This document shows, in pieces, positions 34,978 to 42,448 of a DNA stretch of 64,000 nt. How positions within the stretch are numbered: position 1 is the stretch's first letter; each line of letters begins with the position of its first letter. The notes under the pieces were generated by a model. The model worked only from the letters and a program-made list of their open reading frames with translations, was not told the origin of the DNA and ran no database searches. Position numbers and translations under genes: made by a program. Source of the DNA: Spirochaetae bacterium HGW-Spirochaetae-3. GTDB taxonomy: Bacteria; Spirochaetota; Spirochaetia; Treponematales; UBA12059. Location of the stretch: contig PGXV01000009.1 in NCBI GenBank assembly GCA_002839315.1, forward strand, positions 124,001 to 188,000. Direction: 5' to 3'.

Positions 34978-36765
34978 ATGATTACCCCAGACCAGCTACG
35001 AACCAAATATCTGGACTTCTTCAAGTCGAAGGACCACGCGGTCATCTCCGGCAAGTCGCTGCTGCCCGAGAACGATCCTACCGTGCTGTTCACCACCGCG
35101 GGCATGCACCCGCTGGTGCCGTACCTGCTCGGCGAGAGCCATCCCGCCGGCAAGCGCCTGGTCGACTACCAGAAATGCGTGCGCACCGGCGACATCGACG
35201 AGGTCGGGGATCCCGCGCACCTGACCTGCTTCGAGATGCTCGGCAACTGGTCCCTCGGCGACTACTTCAAGAAGGACTCCATAGCGTACTCGTGGGAATT
35301 CCTGACGTCCGGGGACTGGCTGGCGCTCGACCCGCGCAAGCTGTCCGTGACGGTGTTCATGGGCGACGACAACGCGCCGCGCGACGACGAGTCGGCGACG
35401 CACTGGAAGTCCGTCGGCATGCCCGATGACCGCATCGCCTACCTGCCCGCCAGCGACAACTGGTGGGCGGCCGGCCCGACGGGTCCATGCGGCCCCGATA
35501 CGGAGATATTCTACTGGGTCGGCGACGGGCTCCCCCCCGCGGGCTCCAACAAGGGTACCGACCCCGCCAACTGGATGGAGATATGGAATAACGTCTTCAT
35601 GCAGTTCAACCGCGTCGACGAACGGACCCTGGTCAAGCTACCCGCGCAGAACGTCGACACCGGCATGGGCCTCGAGCGTACCGTCACCGTGCTCAACGGC
35701 AAGACGAGCGTCTACCAGACCGAGATATTCCAGCCCATCATAGCCGCGATCGAGCACGTGTCGGGCTACGCGTACGGGACCGACCCGGCCAAGGACGCTT
35801 CCGTGCGCATCATCGCCGACCACGTCCGCGCGTCTACCTTCATCATAGGCGACCCCAAGGGCGTGTCCCCGTCCAACGTCGGGGCGGGCTACGTCGTCCG
35901 CCGCCTGATACGGCGCGCGGTGCGCCACGGCAAGAAGCTCGGCATAGAGGGCTCCTTCCTCGCCGGCCCCGCGATGATAGTCATCGAGCGCTTCGGCGGC
36001 GCCTACCCCGAGCTCGTGGAGAACCGCGCCCGCGTGCTCAAGGAGCTGGAGCGCGAGGAGGCCAAATTCCTCGAGACCCTGCAGAAGGGCGAGCACGAAT
36101 TCGAGAAGATGCTGCCCAACCTGCTGCGCAACCCGCAGAAGATCATGTCGGGCCGGCTCGCGTTCAAGCTGTACGACACCTACGGCTTCCCGATAGAGCT
36201 GACCGACGAGCTCGCCTCCGAGAACGGCATGAAAGTAAACAGGCCCGAGTTCGACGAGGCCTTCAAGAAGCACCAGGAGCTATCGCGCGCCGGCGCCGAG
36301 CAGACCTTCAAGGGAGGCCTGGCCGACCAGTCCGAGCAGACGACCAAGTACCATACGGCGACCCACCTCCTGCAGAAGGCGCTGCGCATGGTGCTCGGCG
36401 ACCACGTCGCGCAGAAGGGCTCGAATATCACCGTCGAGCGCATGCGCTTCGACTTCGCGCATCCCGCCCCGATGACGGCCGACGAGGTCGCGCGGGTGCA
36501 GGCCATCGTCAACGAGCAGATAGCCCGCGACCTCCCGGTGACGATGGAGATGATGGGCCTCGAGGACGCCAAGGCCTCGGGCGCGACGGCGCTGTTCGGC
36601 GAGAAGTACGAATCCGTCGTCAAGGTATACACGATAGGCGACTTCAGCAAGGAAGTCTGCGGCGGCCCCCACGTGGAGCGCACCGGCCTCCTCGGGAAGT
36701 TCGTCATCCAGAAGGAACAGAGCTCGTCCGCCGGCGTCCGGCGCATACGGGCGGTCCTGGAGTAG
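34978..36765 (+). CDS. alaS: Alanyl-tRNA synthetase, short form
   Basis: 595 residues. Charges tRNA-Ala. The class II aminoacylation core opens with KYLDFFKSKDHAVI and contains TTAGMHPLVPYL and the conserved WNNVFMQFNR. The editing domain shows HTATHLLQKALR (about 459) and CGGPHVERTG (about 561), with the four zinc ligands. The protein stops right after the editing domain (IRAVLE), lacking the oligomerisation and C-Ala domains of the usual 870-residue enzyme; spirochetes are known for this form. ATG at 34978 gives the canonical N-terminus; upstream in-frame codons overlap the permease gene. Confidence 0.95.
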   Translation: MITPDQLRTKYLDFFKSKDHAVISGKSLLPENDPTVLFTTAGMHPLVPYLLGESHPAGKRLVDYQKCVRTGDIDEVGDPAHLTCFEMLGNWSLGDYFKKDSIAYSWEFLTSGDWLALDPRKLSVTVFMGDDNAPRDDESATHWKSVGMPDDRIAYLPASDNWWAAGPTGPCGPDTEIFYWVGDGLPPAGSNKGTDPANWMEIWNNVFMQFNRVDERTLVKLPAQNVDTGMGLERTVTVLNGKTSVYQTEIFQPIIAAIEHVSGYAYGTDPAKDASVRIIADHVRASTFIIGDPKGVSPSNVGAGYVVRRLIRRAVRHGKKLGIEGSFLAGPAMIVIERFGGAYPELVENRARVLKELEREEAKFLETLQKGEHEFEKMLPNLLRNPQKIMSGRLAFKLYDTYGFPIELTDELASENGMKVNRPEFDEAFKKHQELSRAGAEQTFKGGLADQSEQTTKYHTATHLLQKALRMVLGDHVAQKGSNITVERMRFDFAHPAPMTADEVARVQAIVNEQIARDLPVTMEMMGLEDAKASGATALFGEKYESVVKVYTIGDFSKEVCGGPHVERTGLLGKFVIQKEQSSSAGVRRIRAVLE

Positions 36766-36796
36766 CGTCAACGACACGACGCCCCGGGACGGGATC

Positions 36797-36974
36797 CACG
36801 ACACGACGCCCCGGGACGGGTTCGGGAATTCAGAAAGGCCTCGTTAATCATCTCGGAGGGGCCTGACCATGGATAAACGGCCATCGCTGCGCGACGGCGC
36901 GTTTTCCATGGTCACCCTCCTCCGCGTGCATGCGAGGCTTGTTAGGAACAAGGGTTAAGGGGCGTCGTGTCGTG
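36797..36974 (+). repeat. Repeat element copy A with 16-bp terminal inverted repeats
   Basis: 178 bp bounded by CACGACACGACGCCCC (36797-36812) and its exact reverse complement (36959-36974). It contains a 51-nt hairpin (36864-36914) with 10 perfect outer pairs, TGACCATGGA/TCCATGGTCA, and a small CTTGTT/AACAAG hairpin (36938-36952). MITE-like; no transposase. A 29-codon open frame with GGAGGGG ahead starts at the internal ATG (36869). Confidence 0.75.
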
Positions 36975-36999
36975 CCTTTGGCGCGGGAAGATAGGGACC

Positions 37000-37173
37000 C
37001 ACGACGCCTCGGGACGGGTTCGGGATCACTGTAAGGCCTTTGTTAATCATGACGGCGGGGCCTGACCATGGATAAACGGCCATCGCTGCGCGACGGCGCG
37101 TTTTCCATGGTCACCCTCCTCCGCGTGCATGCGGGGCCTGTTAGGAACAAAGGTTAAGGGGCGTCGTGTCGTG
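37000..37173 (+). repeat. Repeat element copy B
   Basis: About 200 bp after copy A and highly similar. The same hairpin lies at 37063-37113. The right end repeats GGGGCGTCGTGTCGTG (37158-37173), while the left end keeps only CACGACGCC. The 29-codon frame stays open (start 37068). Confidence 0.75.
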
Positions 37174-37199
37174 CCTTTAGCGCGGGTAAGATAGGGACC

Positions 37200-37345
37200 C
37201 ACGACGCCCCGGGACGGGTTCGGGAATTCTGAAAGGCCTCGTTAATCATCTCGGGGGGCCTGTCATACGAAAATGGCCTTCGCTGCGCGAAGGTCGATTT
37301 TCTTATGACACCCTCCTCCGCGTGCATGCGAGGGCTTTGGTGCGG
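37200..37345 (+). repeat. Repeat element copy C, diverged
   Basis: Same left half as copies A and B. Its hairpin (37261-37310) differs at many stem bases but keeps pairing (TGTCATA/TATGACA). The right terminal repeat is missing; the sequence runs into the module at 37433-37459. Confidence 0.7.
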
Positions 37346-37591
37346 AAGATAGGGTATCGGGTGCACTACTGCCGGCTCGCGAGACGCCGCCGTTGACCTG
37401 CGAGCGCAACGAGTCAGGTCGAACGACGGCTAGCGATCGCCGCGCCAGTCGGCGATCGCGGCTTTTGCGCGGGTGAGTATCAGCTGCGTGGATCAAGGCT
37501 CGGGGGTAGGGGAGAAGCGTATGAAGGATTTAGTGGAACAGGGGACGAGCGGTTCAGCTACCCATCTGTCGATCCGCTAGTCCACTCGGGG
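37346..37591. other. Intergenic spacer before the Abi gene, with a 9-bp-arm hairpin module
   Basis: Contains GCGATCGCC-N9-GGCGATCGC (37433-37459) followed by GGCTTTTGCGCGGGT. The same module recurs beyond the Abi gene (38811-38857). The remaining bases (37473-37591) hold no gene I can support. Confidence 0.6.
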
Positions 37592-38539
37592 CTACTGCAA
37601 GCCGCGGTGTGCATCTTTCGCGAACAAGGGCTGCGATTCCCAGTCTCCTGGAAATCCGAGAGATGGCAACTGCCCGGGACGTAGTCTCGCTATGAGCGAA
37701 CGTAGCGTATCGTCGATACGTACTTCTGGCGATGCCGCTCGTAGAAGTTTTACCACGATGCAGAGCGATGCATAGATTCGGTTGTGGTTTGGCCAGTAAT
37801 CCACCCATGGCGGGGTGCTTCCGGTCGGGAAGATCGGGGTTACTTTTAGAATCCTGCTGAAAAGCCTGCCATGATGAGCGCAGATATTACGCACGAGATT
37901 GAGGTGGTGGAACCAGTTGACGAGCACCTTGGTCGATGCGCGAGAGAAGCCCCAGAATCCGGCTATTCTCTGCTTGCAGGGCAAGGCGAGATTCAAATTA
38001 CTATAATACCTTGAAAGTATTCCAAGCGATGTCGTCTCAAGGATTTTCCAGGCCGGGGGAGGATCATTATCGTCGTATGTACTCTTATGATGCTCGACGA
38101 ATACTTCCTTGGACCTTTCCCAATCGGCGTAGAGGTCCTTGATATCTCTAGACCATGCCGCGCGATTGAAAAAGAGCGATGAATCCGCATACCACCGCGC
38201 TCCATGATCCAAGGAAACCTGGAGGACGAGCTGGGTTCTCAATGAGACCTCGACTCGCTCTATCGCATCGAATACGAGAGCGCGAAGATCGCGATCGAAT
38301 TCGTAGTCATACTGTATCCAGTTCCATTGCGCGCCATCGAAGAATGGCGTGTCGGGGAGGGTATTGTCCTGGTACGGGTAGGTGTAACCTCGCCAGCGAT
38401 AGTAGCTTACTCGACCGAGAACGGCGATTAAATCGGGCTTGGCTATGCCTTGAAGTCCCCTGTTAAGTAGGAGGTCGGCTTGCGCTTCTAGAGGAAGCGG
38501 CGGCTTAGCGTAGATCGGCTTTGATGTATTATCAGACAA
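37592..38539 (-). CDS. Abi_2/AbiF-type abortive-infection HEPN protein
   Basis: 315 residues. The sequence fits the Abi_2 family (AbiD/AbiF): early YAKPPLPLEAQADLLLNRGL, then LGRVSYYRWRGYTYPY, RDLRALVFDAIERVEVSLRT, and late LNLVRNICAHHGRLFSR (about 207-223), which carries the R-x4-H HEPN ribonuclease motif. These proteins abort phage infection, probably by cutting RNA; I recall that AbiF members pair with a small RNA antitoxin and are related to Cas13. TTG start at 38539 with GAGGA 8 nt upstream. A structured RNA candidate lies just upstream. Lower GC than neighbours; flanked by repeats, so acquired. Confidence 0.82.
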   Translation of the reverse strand: MSDNTSKPIYAKPPLPLEAQADLLLNRGLQGIAKPDLIAVLGRVSYYRWRGYTYPYQDNTLPDTPFFDGAQWNWIQYDYEFDRDLRALVFDAIERVEVSLRTQLVLQVSLDHGARWYADSSLFFNRAAWSRDIKDLYADWERSKEVFVEHHKSTYDDNDPPPAWKILETTSLGILSRYYSNLNLALPCKQRIAGFWGFSRASTKVLVNWFHHLNLVRNICAHHGRLFSRILKVTPIFPTGSTPPWVDYWPNHNRIYASLCIVVKLLRAASPEVRIDDTLRSLIARLRPGQLPSLGFPGDWESQPLFAKDAHRGLQ

Positions 38540-38561
38540 GGGTAGATCCTCGCCTTAGGGC

Positions 38562-38621
38562 AAAAAAAGAACCCCTCTGGGTGCGCTTGCGAGCAGAGGC
38601 GCGAGGGGTCTCGTTACCCAG
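38562..38621 (-). ncRNA. Candidate structured antitoxin-like RNA with terminator
   Basis: Upstream of the Abi gene on its strand. TTGTAG-17-TATAGT (38650-38622) is followed by a G/C-rich stretch ending in seven U (38568-38562). Pairings: ACCCCU (38609-38604) with AGGGGU (38576-38571), the terminator stem; CUGGGU (38621-38616) with ACCCAG (38582-38577). Their order is interlaced, so both together make an H-type pseudoknot; GCGC/GCGC forms an inner hairpin. The TATAGT promoter would start near 38615, leaving out CUGGGU, so the pseudoknot needs a slightly longer transcript. Layout (promoter, short RNA, terminator, toxin) resembles type III toxin-antitoxin loci. Confidence 0.45.
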
Positions 38622-38714
38622 ACTATACAGCATGCCGGAGCTATCTACAAGGCTATTCATACATACTAATAGGGCTAAGTGTAGGCTCATACGGGCTGGT
38701 GTCAAGGAAAAGAT

Positions 38715-38929
38715 CCACGACGCGACGCCCCGGGACGGGTTCGGGAATTCAGAAAGGCCTCGTTAATCATCTCGGAGGGGCCTGTCATACGAAAATGGCC
38801 TTCGCTGCGGGCTAGCGATCGCCACGCCAGTCGGCGATCGCGGCTTTTGCGCGGGTAAGATAGGGTGTCGGGTGCCCGATAGTGTAACTGAACCACTGAA
38901 CCCCTTCTTCTAGCCTGGCGTCGTGTCGT
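38715..38929 (+). repeat. Repeat element copy D, hybrid
   Basis: The left part equals copies A and C up to the apex of the hairpin (TGTCATACG... to about 38809), then jumps to the GCGATCGCC hairpin module (38811-38857). It ends with GGCGTCGTGTCGT (38917-38929), matching the right terminal repeat of copies A and B. Confidence 0.65.
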
Positions 38930-38946
38930 ACCTATGGCGCGGAGGA

Positions 38947-39008
38947 AGTGATCCGTTATCTGTAATCAGTGACCACGATACCGTATCTTCCACAGATCAC
39001 AGGTCACT
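38947..39008. repeat. Heptad repeat element, copy 2 (degenerate)
   Basis: GTGATCC, GTTATCT, GTAATCA, GTGACC heptads, then core ATACCGTATCTTCCAC, shared with copy 1 except one base, then CAGATCACAGGTCAC. It overlaps the 3' end of the next gene. Confidence 0.65.
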
Positions 39009-39500
39009 CTTCATCTTCCGCAACAGCTGCACGGCGGTCTTGCCGTCCTCGCGGACGAGCCTGAGCGTCAGCTCGCCTTCGCCGGCGGCCTTGGTCCACC
39101 AGGCCTCGCGGGCGAACCACTCTATGGAATCGGCTAGCCAACCGTCGACGGCTGGGCCCTCGACGTCGGCGGGCTTGCGGTCCTGGGTAAAGAGGTACTG
39201 GCCTGGTTCCAGCCGTTCCGCGTCGGAGGTGGCGTCCCCGGAGTCGGCGTCTCCGGGGGGGGCGATGAGGCCGGACGCGGCGATCCTGGCGGGCGGGGGC
39301 AGGGGGCGCCTGGCGGAGGGGCCGTCGTCGCAGGCGGGATCGACGAGCGCGTCCCAGTCCCACGCCATGGTCAGCTCGGAGCCCTCGGGGGCTTTCGCGA
39401 TGGCCTCTATCGCGTCGGTCGGGGAGCGGACGGCGGCGCGTTCGGCTTGGCTACGGTACCATTCCAGCCGTTTGTGCAGGTTGAGCGTCAGTAGTGTCAT
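38997..39500 (-). CDS. Hypothetical protein
   Basis: 167 residues. Starts MTLLTLNLHKRLEWYRSQAE, has a Pro/Ala/Asp-rich middle (65-100), then a conserved-looking C-terminus with W-rich DSIEWFAREAWWTKAAGEGE and LTLRLVREDGKTAVQLLRK. No family recognised. The C-terminal codons are within heptad repeat copy 2, so the natural tail may have been altered by repeat insertion. Divergent from dxs (71 bp gap). CATACT lies 6 nt before the ATG, another possible leaderless start. Confidence 0.6.
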   Translation of the reverse strand: MTLLTLNLHKRLEWYRSQAERAAVRSPTDAIEAIAKAPEGSELTMAWDWDALVDPACDDGPSARRPLPPPARIAASGLIAPPGDADSGDATSDAERLEPGQYLFTQDRKPADVEGPAVDGWLADSIEWFAREAWWTKAAGEGELTLRLVREDGKTAVQLLRKMKSDL

Positions 39501-39571
39501 TACGGCAGTATGTAGGCTTTTGCGGTCCGGGTATAGTCCCGTAGACGTTCAGCGTGATAGACTAGGGCCTC

Positions 39572-41548
39572 ATGTCAATCCTGGAACGCGTCGGGAGCCC
39601 CGACGATATAAAGCGCCTGTCGGTCCGCGAGCTGTATAGGCTCGCCGCCGAGATACGCGGCCTTATCATCTCTACGGTCACCGTCAACGGCGGCCATCTC
39701 GCGTCCAACCTCGGCGTCGTCGAATTGACGCTGGCCCTGCATCGCGTGTTCGATACGCCGCGGGACTCGATCGTGTGGGACGTCGGCCATCAGAGCTATA
39801 CGCACAAGATCATCACGGGCCGATTGGGCTCGTTCCGACAGATCAGGCGTTCCGGGGGCTTGTCCGGCTTCCCGAAGCGTTCGGAGAGCGTCCATGACGC
39901 GTTCGACGCCGGGCACGCGTCGACGTCTATATCGGCGGCGCTCGGCCTGCTGGCCGCGAACGCCAGGCTCGGCGACCCGGGATCGGTCATAGCGGTCATC
40001 GGGGACGGCGCCCTGACCGGCGGCATGGCCTACGAGGCGATGAGCCACGCCGGCCAGCTCGGCCTGCCCTTGATCGTCGTGCTCAACGATAACGCCATGT
40101 CCATATCCCGCAACGTCGGCGCCGTCTCCAGGTACCTCTCGCGCCTGTCCGCGACCGTCCGCTACCAGAAGATCCGGCGCCTCGTCGACAAGGTCATCCT
40201 CGGCGTACCGTACTTCGGCCCGCATCTGCATCCGATAGTGCTGAGGATAAAGCGCGCCGCCAAGGCTATATTCTTCAAGGAGAGCCTGTTCTCCGACCTG
40301 GGCTTCGAGTATGCGGGGCCGATCGACGGTCATAATATACAGGTGCTTACCGACGTATTCGCCCAGGCCAGGGCTATCCGCAAGCCGGTCGTCGTCCACG
40401 TCGTTACCAAGAAGGGCAAGGGGCACCCCGCGGCCGAGCTGAATCCCGCGGCCTTCCATGGCGTGTCGCCTGAAATACAGTCGTCGCCTGCAGTACAGTC
40501 GTCGCCTGAAATACAGTCGTCCGATCCTCTGGATCCGGCCGGGGCCCCCGCGGCGAAGCGCCCGACCTTCACCGCGGCCTTCGGCCGGGCGATGGTCGCG
40601 GCGGCGGCGGCCGATCCTCGGGTCGTCGGCGTGACCGCCGCGATGTCATCCGGCACCGGGCTAGGCGATTTCCAGAGGGCCTATCCGGCGAGGTTCTTCG
40701 ACGTAGGCATTGCCGAGGAGCACGCGGTGACCTTCGCGGCCGGCATGGCCGCCGGCGGCCTCAGGCCCGTCGTCGCCATCTATTCTACCTTTATGCAGCG
40801 GGTCTTCGACCAGGTCCACCACGACGTCGCGCTCGAGGGGCTGCCCGTCGTGTTCGCGCTGGACAGGGCGGGCGCCGTCCCCGACGACGGCGAGACCCAC
40901 CAGGGTATATACGATATCCAGGCCTACAGGGCCGTGCCCGGCCTGGCGATCATCGCTCCGGCCAGCGCATCCGAGCTCGATCAGGCGTTGCGATGGGCGC
41001 TCTCCGCGTCCGGTCCGACGATGATTCGCTATCCCAAGGCCGTATGCCCGCCCGAGCGGCCGGTGTACGCGGAACCGTTCGTCGCCGGCAAGGGCGTATT
41101 CGTCCGAAAGAGCGATTCGGCCGCTTCGATACTGTTCGTCGCGTCGGGCGCGCTGGTCGACGAATCCCTGCGCGCCGCCACCGCCTGCGCCTCCTCCGGC
41201 GTCGCTGCCGACGTCTACCACCTGCGCTTCCTGAAGCCGGTAGATACGGCCGCCTTCGTCGAGGTAGCCCGGCGCTACGGCCTCGTCGTGATAGCCGAGG
41301 AAGGCGTGCTGACCGGCAGCGTAGCATCCGATCTCGCCGCCGCGGTTATCGCCGCGGGAGGCGATACCAAGGCTGTCGCGCTCGGCTTCGACGAGCGCCC
41401 GCTGCCCCAGGCCCGGCGCGAGGAACTGCTCTCCGCGGCAGGCCTGTCCGCCTCGGGACTCGCGGTGACGGCGCTTTCGGCCATGGCCGCCAGCGCGATC
41501 GCCATCGGCGCCAGGAACGCCGGAGCCTCCTCGAGGAGCGGCGCCTGA
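39572..41548 (+). CDS. dxs: 1-deoxy-D-xylulose-5-phosphate synthase
   Basis: 658 residues. TPP-dependent first enzyme of the MEP isoprenoid pathway, joining pyruvate and glyceraldehyde-3-phosphate. N-domain TPP motif GDGALTGGMAYEAMSHAG with LNDN (about 149-172); HQSYTHKIITGR (about 73-84); DVGIAEEHAVTFAAGMAAGG (about 376); DRAGAVPDDGETHQG (about 430). A linker between the first two domains (about residues 299-316) is made of a 6-residue tandem repeat coded by three 18-bp DNA repeats. First gene of a nine-gene operon; folP overlaps its stop. Confidence 0.95.
   Translation: MSILERVGSPDDIKRLSVRELYRLAAEIRGLIISTVTVNGGHLASNLGVVELTLALHRVFDTPRDSIVWDVGHQSYTHKIITGRLGSFRQIRRSGGLSGFPKRSESVHDAFDAGHASTSISAALGLLAANARLGDPGSVIAVIGDGALTGGMAYEAMSHAGQLGLPLIVVLNDNAMSISRNVGAVSRYLSRLSATVRYQKIRRLVDKVILGVPYFGPHLHPIVLRIKRAAKAIFFKESLFSDLGFEYAGPIDGHNIQVLTDVFAQARAIRKPVVVHVVTKKGKGHPAAELNPAAFHGVSPEIQSSPAVQSSPEIQSSDPLDPAGAPAAKRPTFTAAFGRAMVAAAAADPRVVGVTAAMSSGTGLGDFQRAYPARFFDVGIAEEHAVTFAAGMAAGGLRPVVAIYSTFMQRVFDQVHHDVALEGLPVVFALDRAGAVPDDGETHQGIYDIQAYRAVPGLAIIAPASASELDQALRWALSASGPTMIRYPKAVCPPERPVYAEPFVAGKGVFVRKSDSAASILFVASGALVDESLRAATACASSGVAADVYHLRFLKPVDTAAFVEVARRYGLVVIAEEGVLTGSVASDLAAAVIAAGGDTKAVALGFDERPLPQARREELLSAAGLSASGLAVTALSAMAASAIAIGARNAGASSRSGA
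40466..40519 (+). repeat. Three 18-bp tandem repeats inside dxs
   Basis: Copies at 40466, 40484 and 40502; the middle one differs at 2 bases. In frame, they encode (SPEIQS)-type units in the inter-domain linker. Confidence 0.85.
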
Positions 41549-42420
41549 GCCCCCGCGTCCTGACGCTGCCCCGCGGGCGCTCGCTCGACCTGGGCGGGCG
41601 CGCCGTCGTGATGGGCATAGTCAACGCGACCCCCGACTCGTTCTACGCTCCCAGCCGCGTGTCCGGCCCCGACGGGCGCGCGGCTGTCGTCGATACCGTC
41701 GCCGGGATGCTCGACGCGGGCGCGGCCGTCATAGACGTGGGCGGAGAGAGCACGCGGCCGGGCTCGGAGTACGTCGGCGCCGACGAGGAAGCCTCCCGCG
41801 TCGTGCCGGCGATAGAGGCCATCCGCTCGCGCTGGGACGTCGCCGTCTCCATAGACACGCGGAAGGCTTCCGTGGCCACCGCCGCGCTCGACGCGGGCGC
41901 CGATATCGTCAACGACGTCGCGGCACTCGGCGACGACCCCGCGCTGGCGTCGTTGTGCGGCGAGCGTGGCGTCCCGGTCGTGCTGATGCACAAGAAGGGC
42001 GCGCCCGCCGACATGCAGGACTCGCCCTGGTACGTCGACTGCGTCGCCGAGGTCGTCGCCTTCCTCGTCGCCGCGGCCGGTCGCGCAATAGCCGCGGGGG
42101 TCGCGGCCGACCGTATCGTCGTCGACCCGGGCATCGGCTTCGGCAAGCGGCTCGAGGATAACCTGGCGCTACTGTCTCGACTTGATGAAATAGCCTCGTC
42201 GGGCTATCCTGTCCTCGTGGGGCTGTCGCGAAAGTCGTTCATAGGGGCGATAAGCGGTATGGGTCCCGACGGAAGGCTCCCCGGTAGCCTGGCGGCCGCC
42301 TGCGCCGCCCGCGCGAAGGGCGCCGTCATATTCAGGGTGCACGACGTAGCGGAGACGGTCCAGGCGCTGGCCGTATTCGACGCGGCGCGGGGATGGGTCG
42401 TCCCGCCCGCGTCCGCATAG
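41545..42420 (+). CDS. folP: Dihydropteroate synthase, probable CTG start
   Basis: 291 residues. Condenses pterin-CH2-PP with p-aminobenzoate in folate synthesis, the sulfonamide target. Motifs: MGIVNATPDSF, VIDVGGESTRPGSE, VSIDTRKASVATAALDAG, IVVDPGIGFGKRLEDN and VGLSRKSFIG. The usual N-terminal strand (SLDLGGRAVVMGIVN) lies upstream of the first in-frame GTG (41608) and ATG (41611). The only start-like codon before it that is well placed is CTG at 41545, overlapping the dxs stop (CTGA), with GAGGAG 6 nt upstream. It is translationally coupled to dxs. Enzyme assignment firm, start codon inferred. Confidence 0.9.
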   Translation: MSPRVLTLPRGRSLDLGGRAVVMGIVNATPDSFYAPSRVSGPDGRAAVVDTVAGMLDAGAAVIDVGGESTRPGSEYVGADEEASRVVPAIEAIRSRWDVAVSIDTRKASVATAALDAGADIVNDVAALGDDPALASLCGERGVPVVLMHKKGAPADMQDSPWYVDCVAEVVAFLVAAAGRAIAAGVAADRIVVDPGIGFGKRLEDNLALLSRLDEIASSGYPVLVGLSRKSFIGAISGMGPDGRLPGSLAAACAARAKGAVIFRVHDVAETVQALAVFDAARGWVVPPASA

Positions 42421-42448
42421 CGACGAGGGAAGGCGGACGGTCGGAACG

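Noticed and set aside
37154-37366. 70-codon minus-strand frame across the repeat elements (contains MINEAF)
   Set aside because: It lies wholly in the repeat hairpins and recurs only because the repeat recurs; no ribosome site.
36797-38929. Integron attC cassette array
   Set aside because: The layout (gene between structured repeats) is similar, but I could not find paired RYYYAAC/GTTRRRY core sites and no integrase IntI is nearby.
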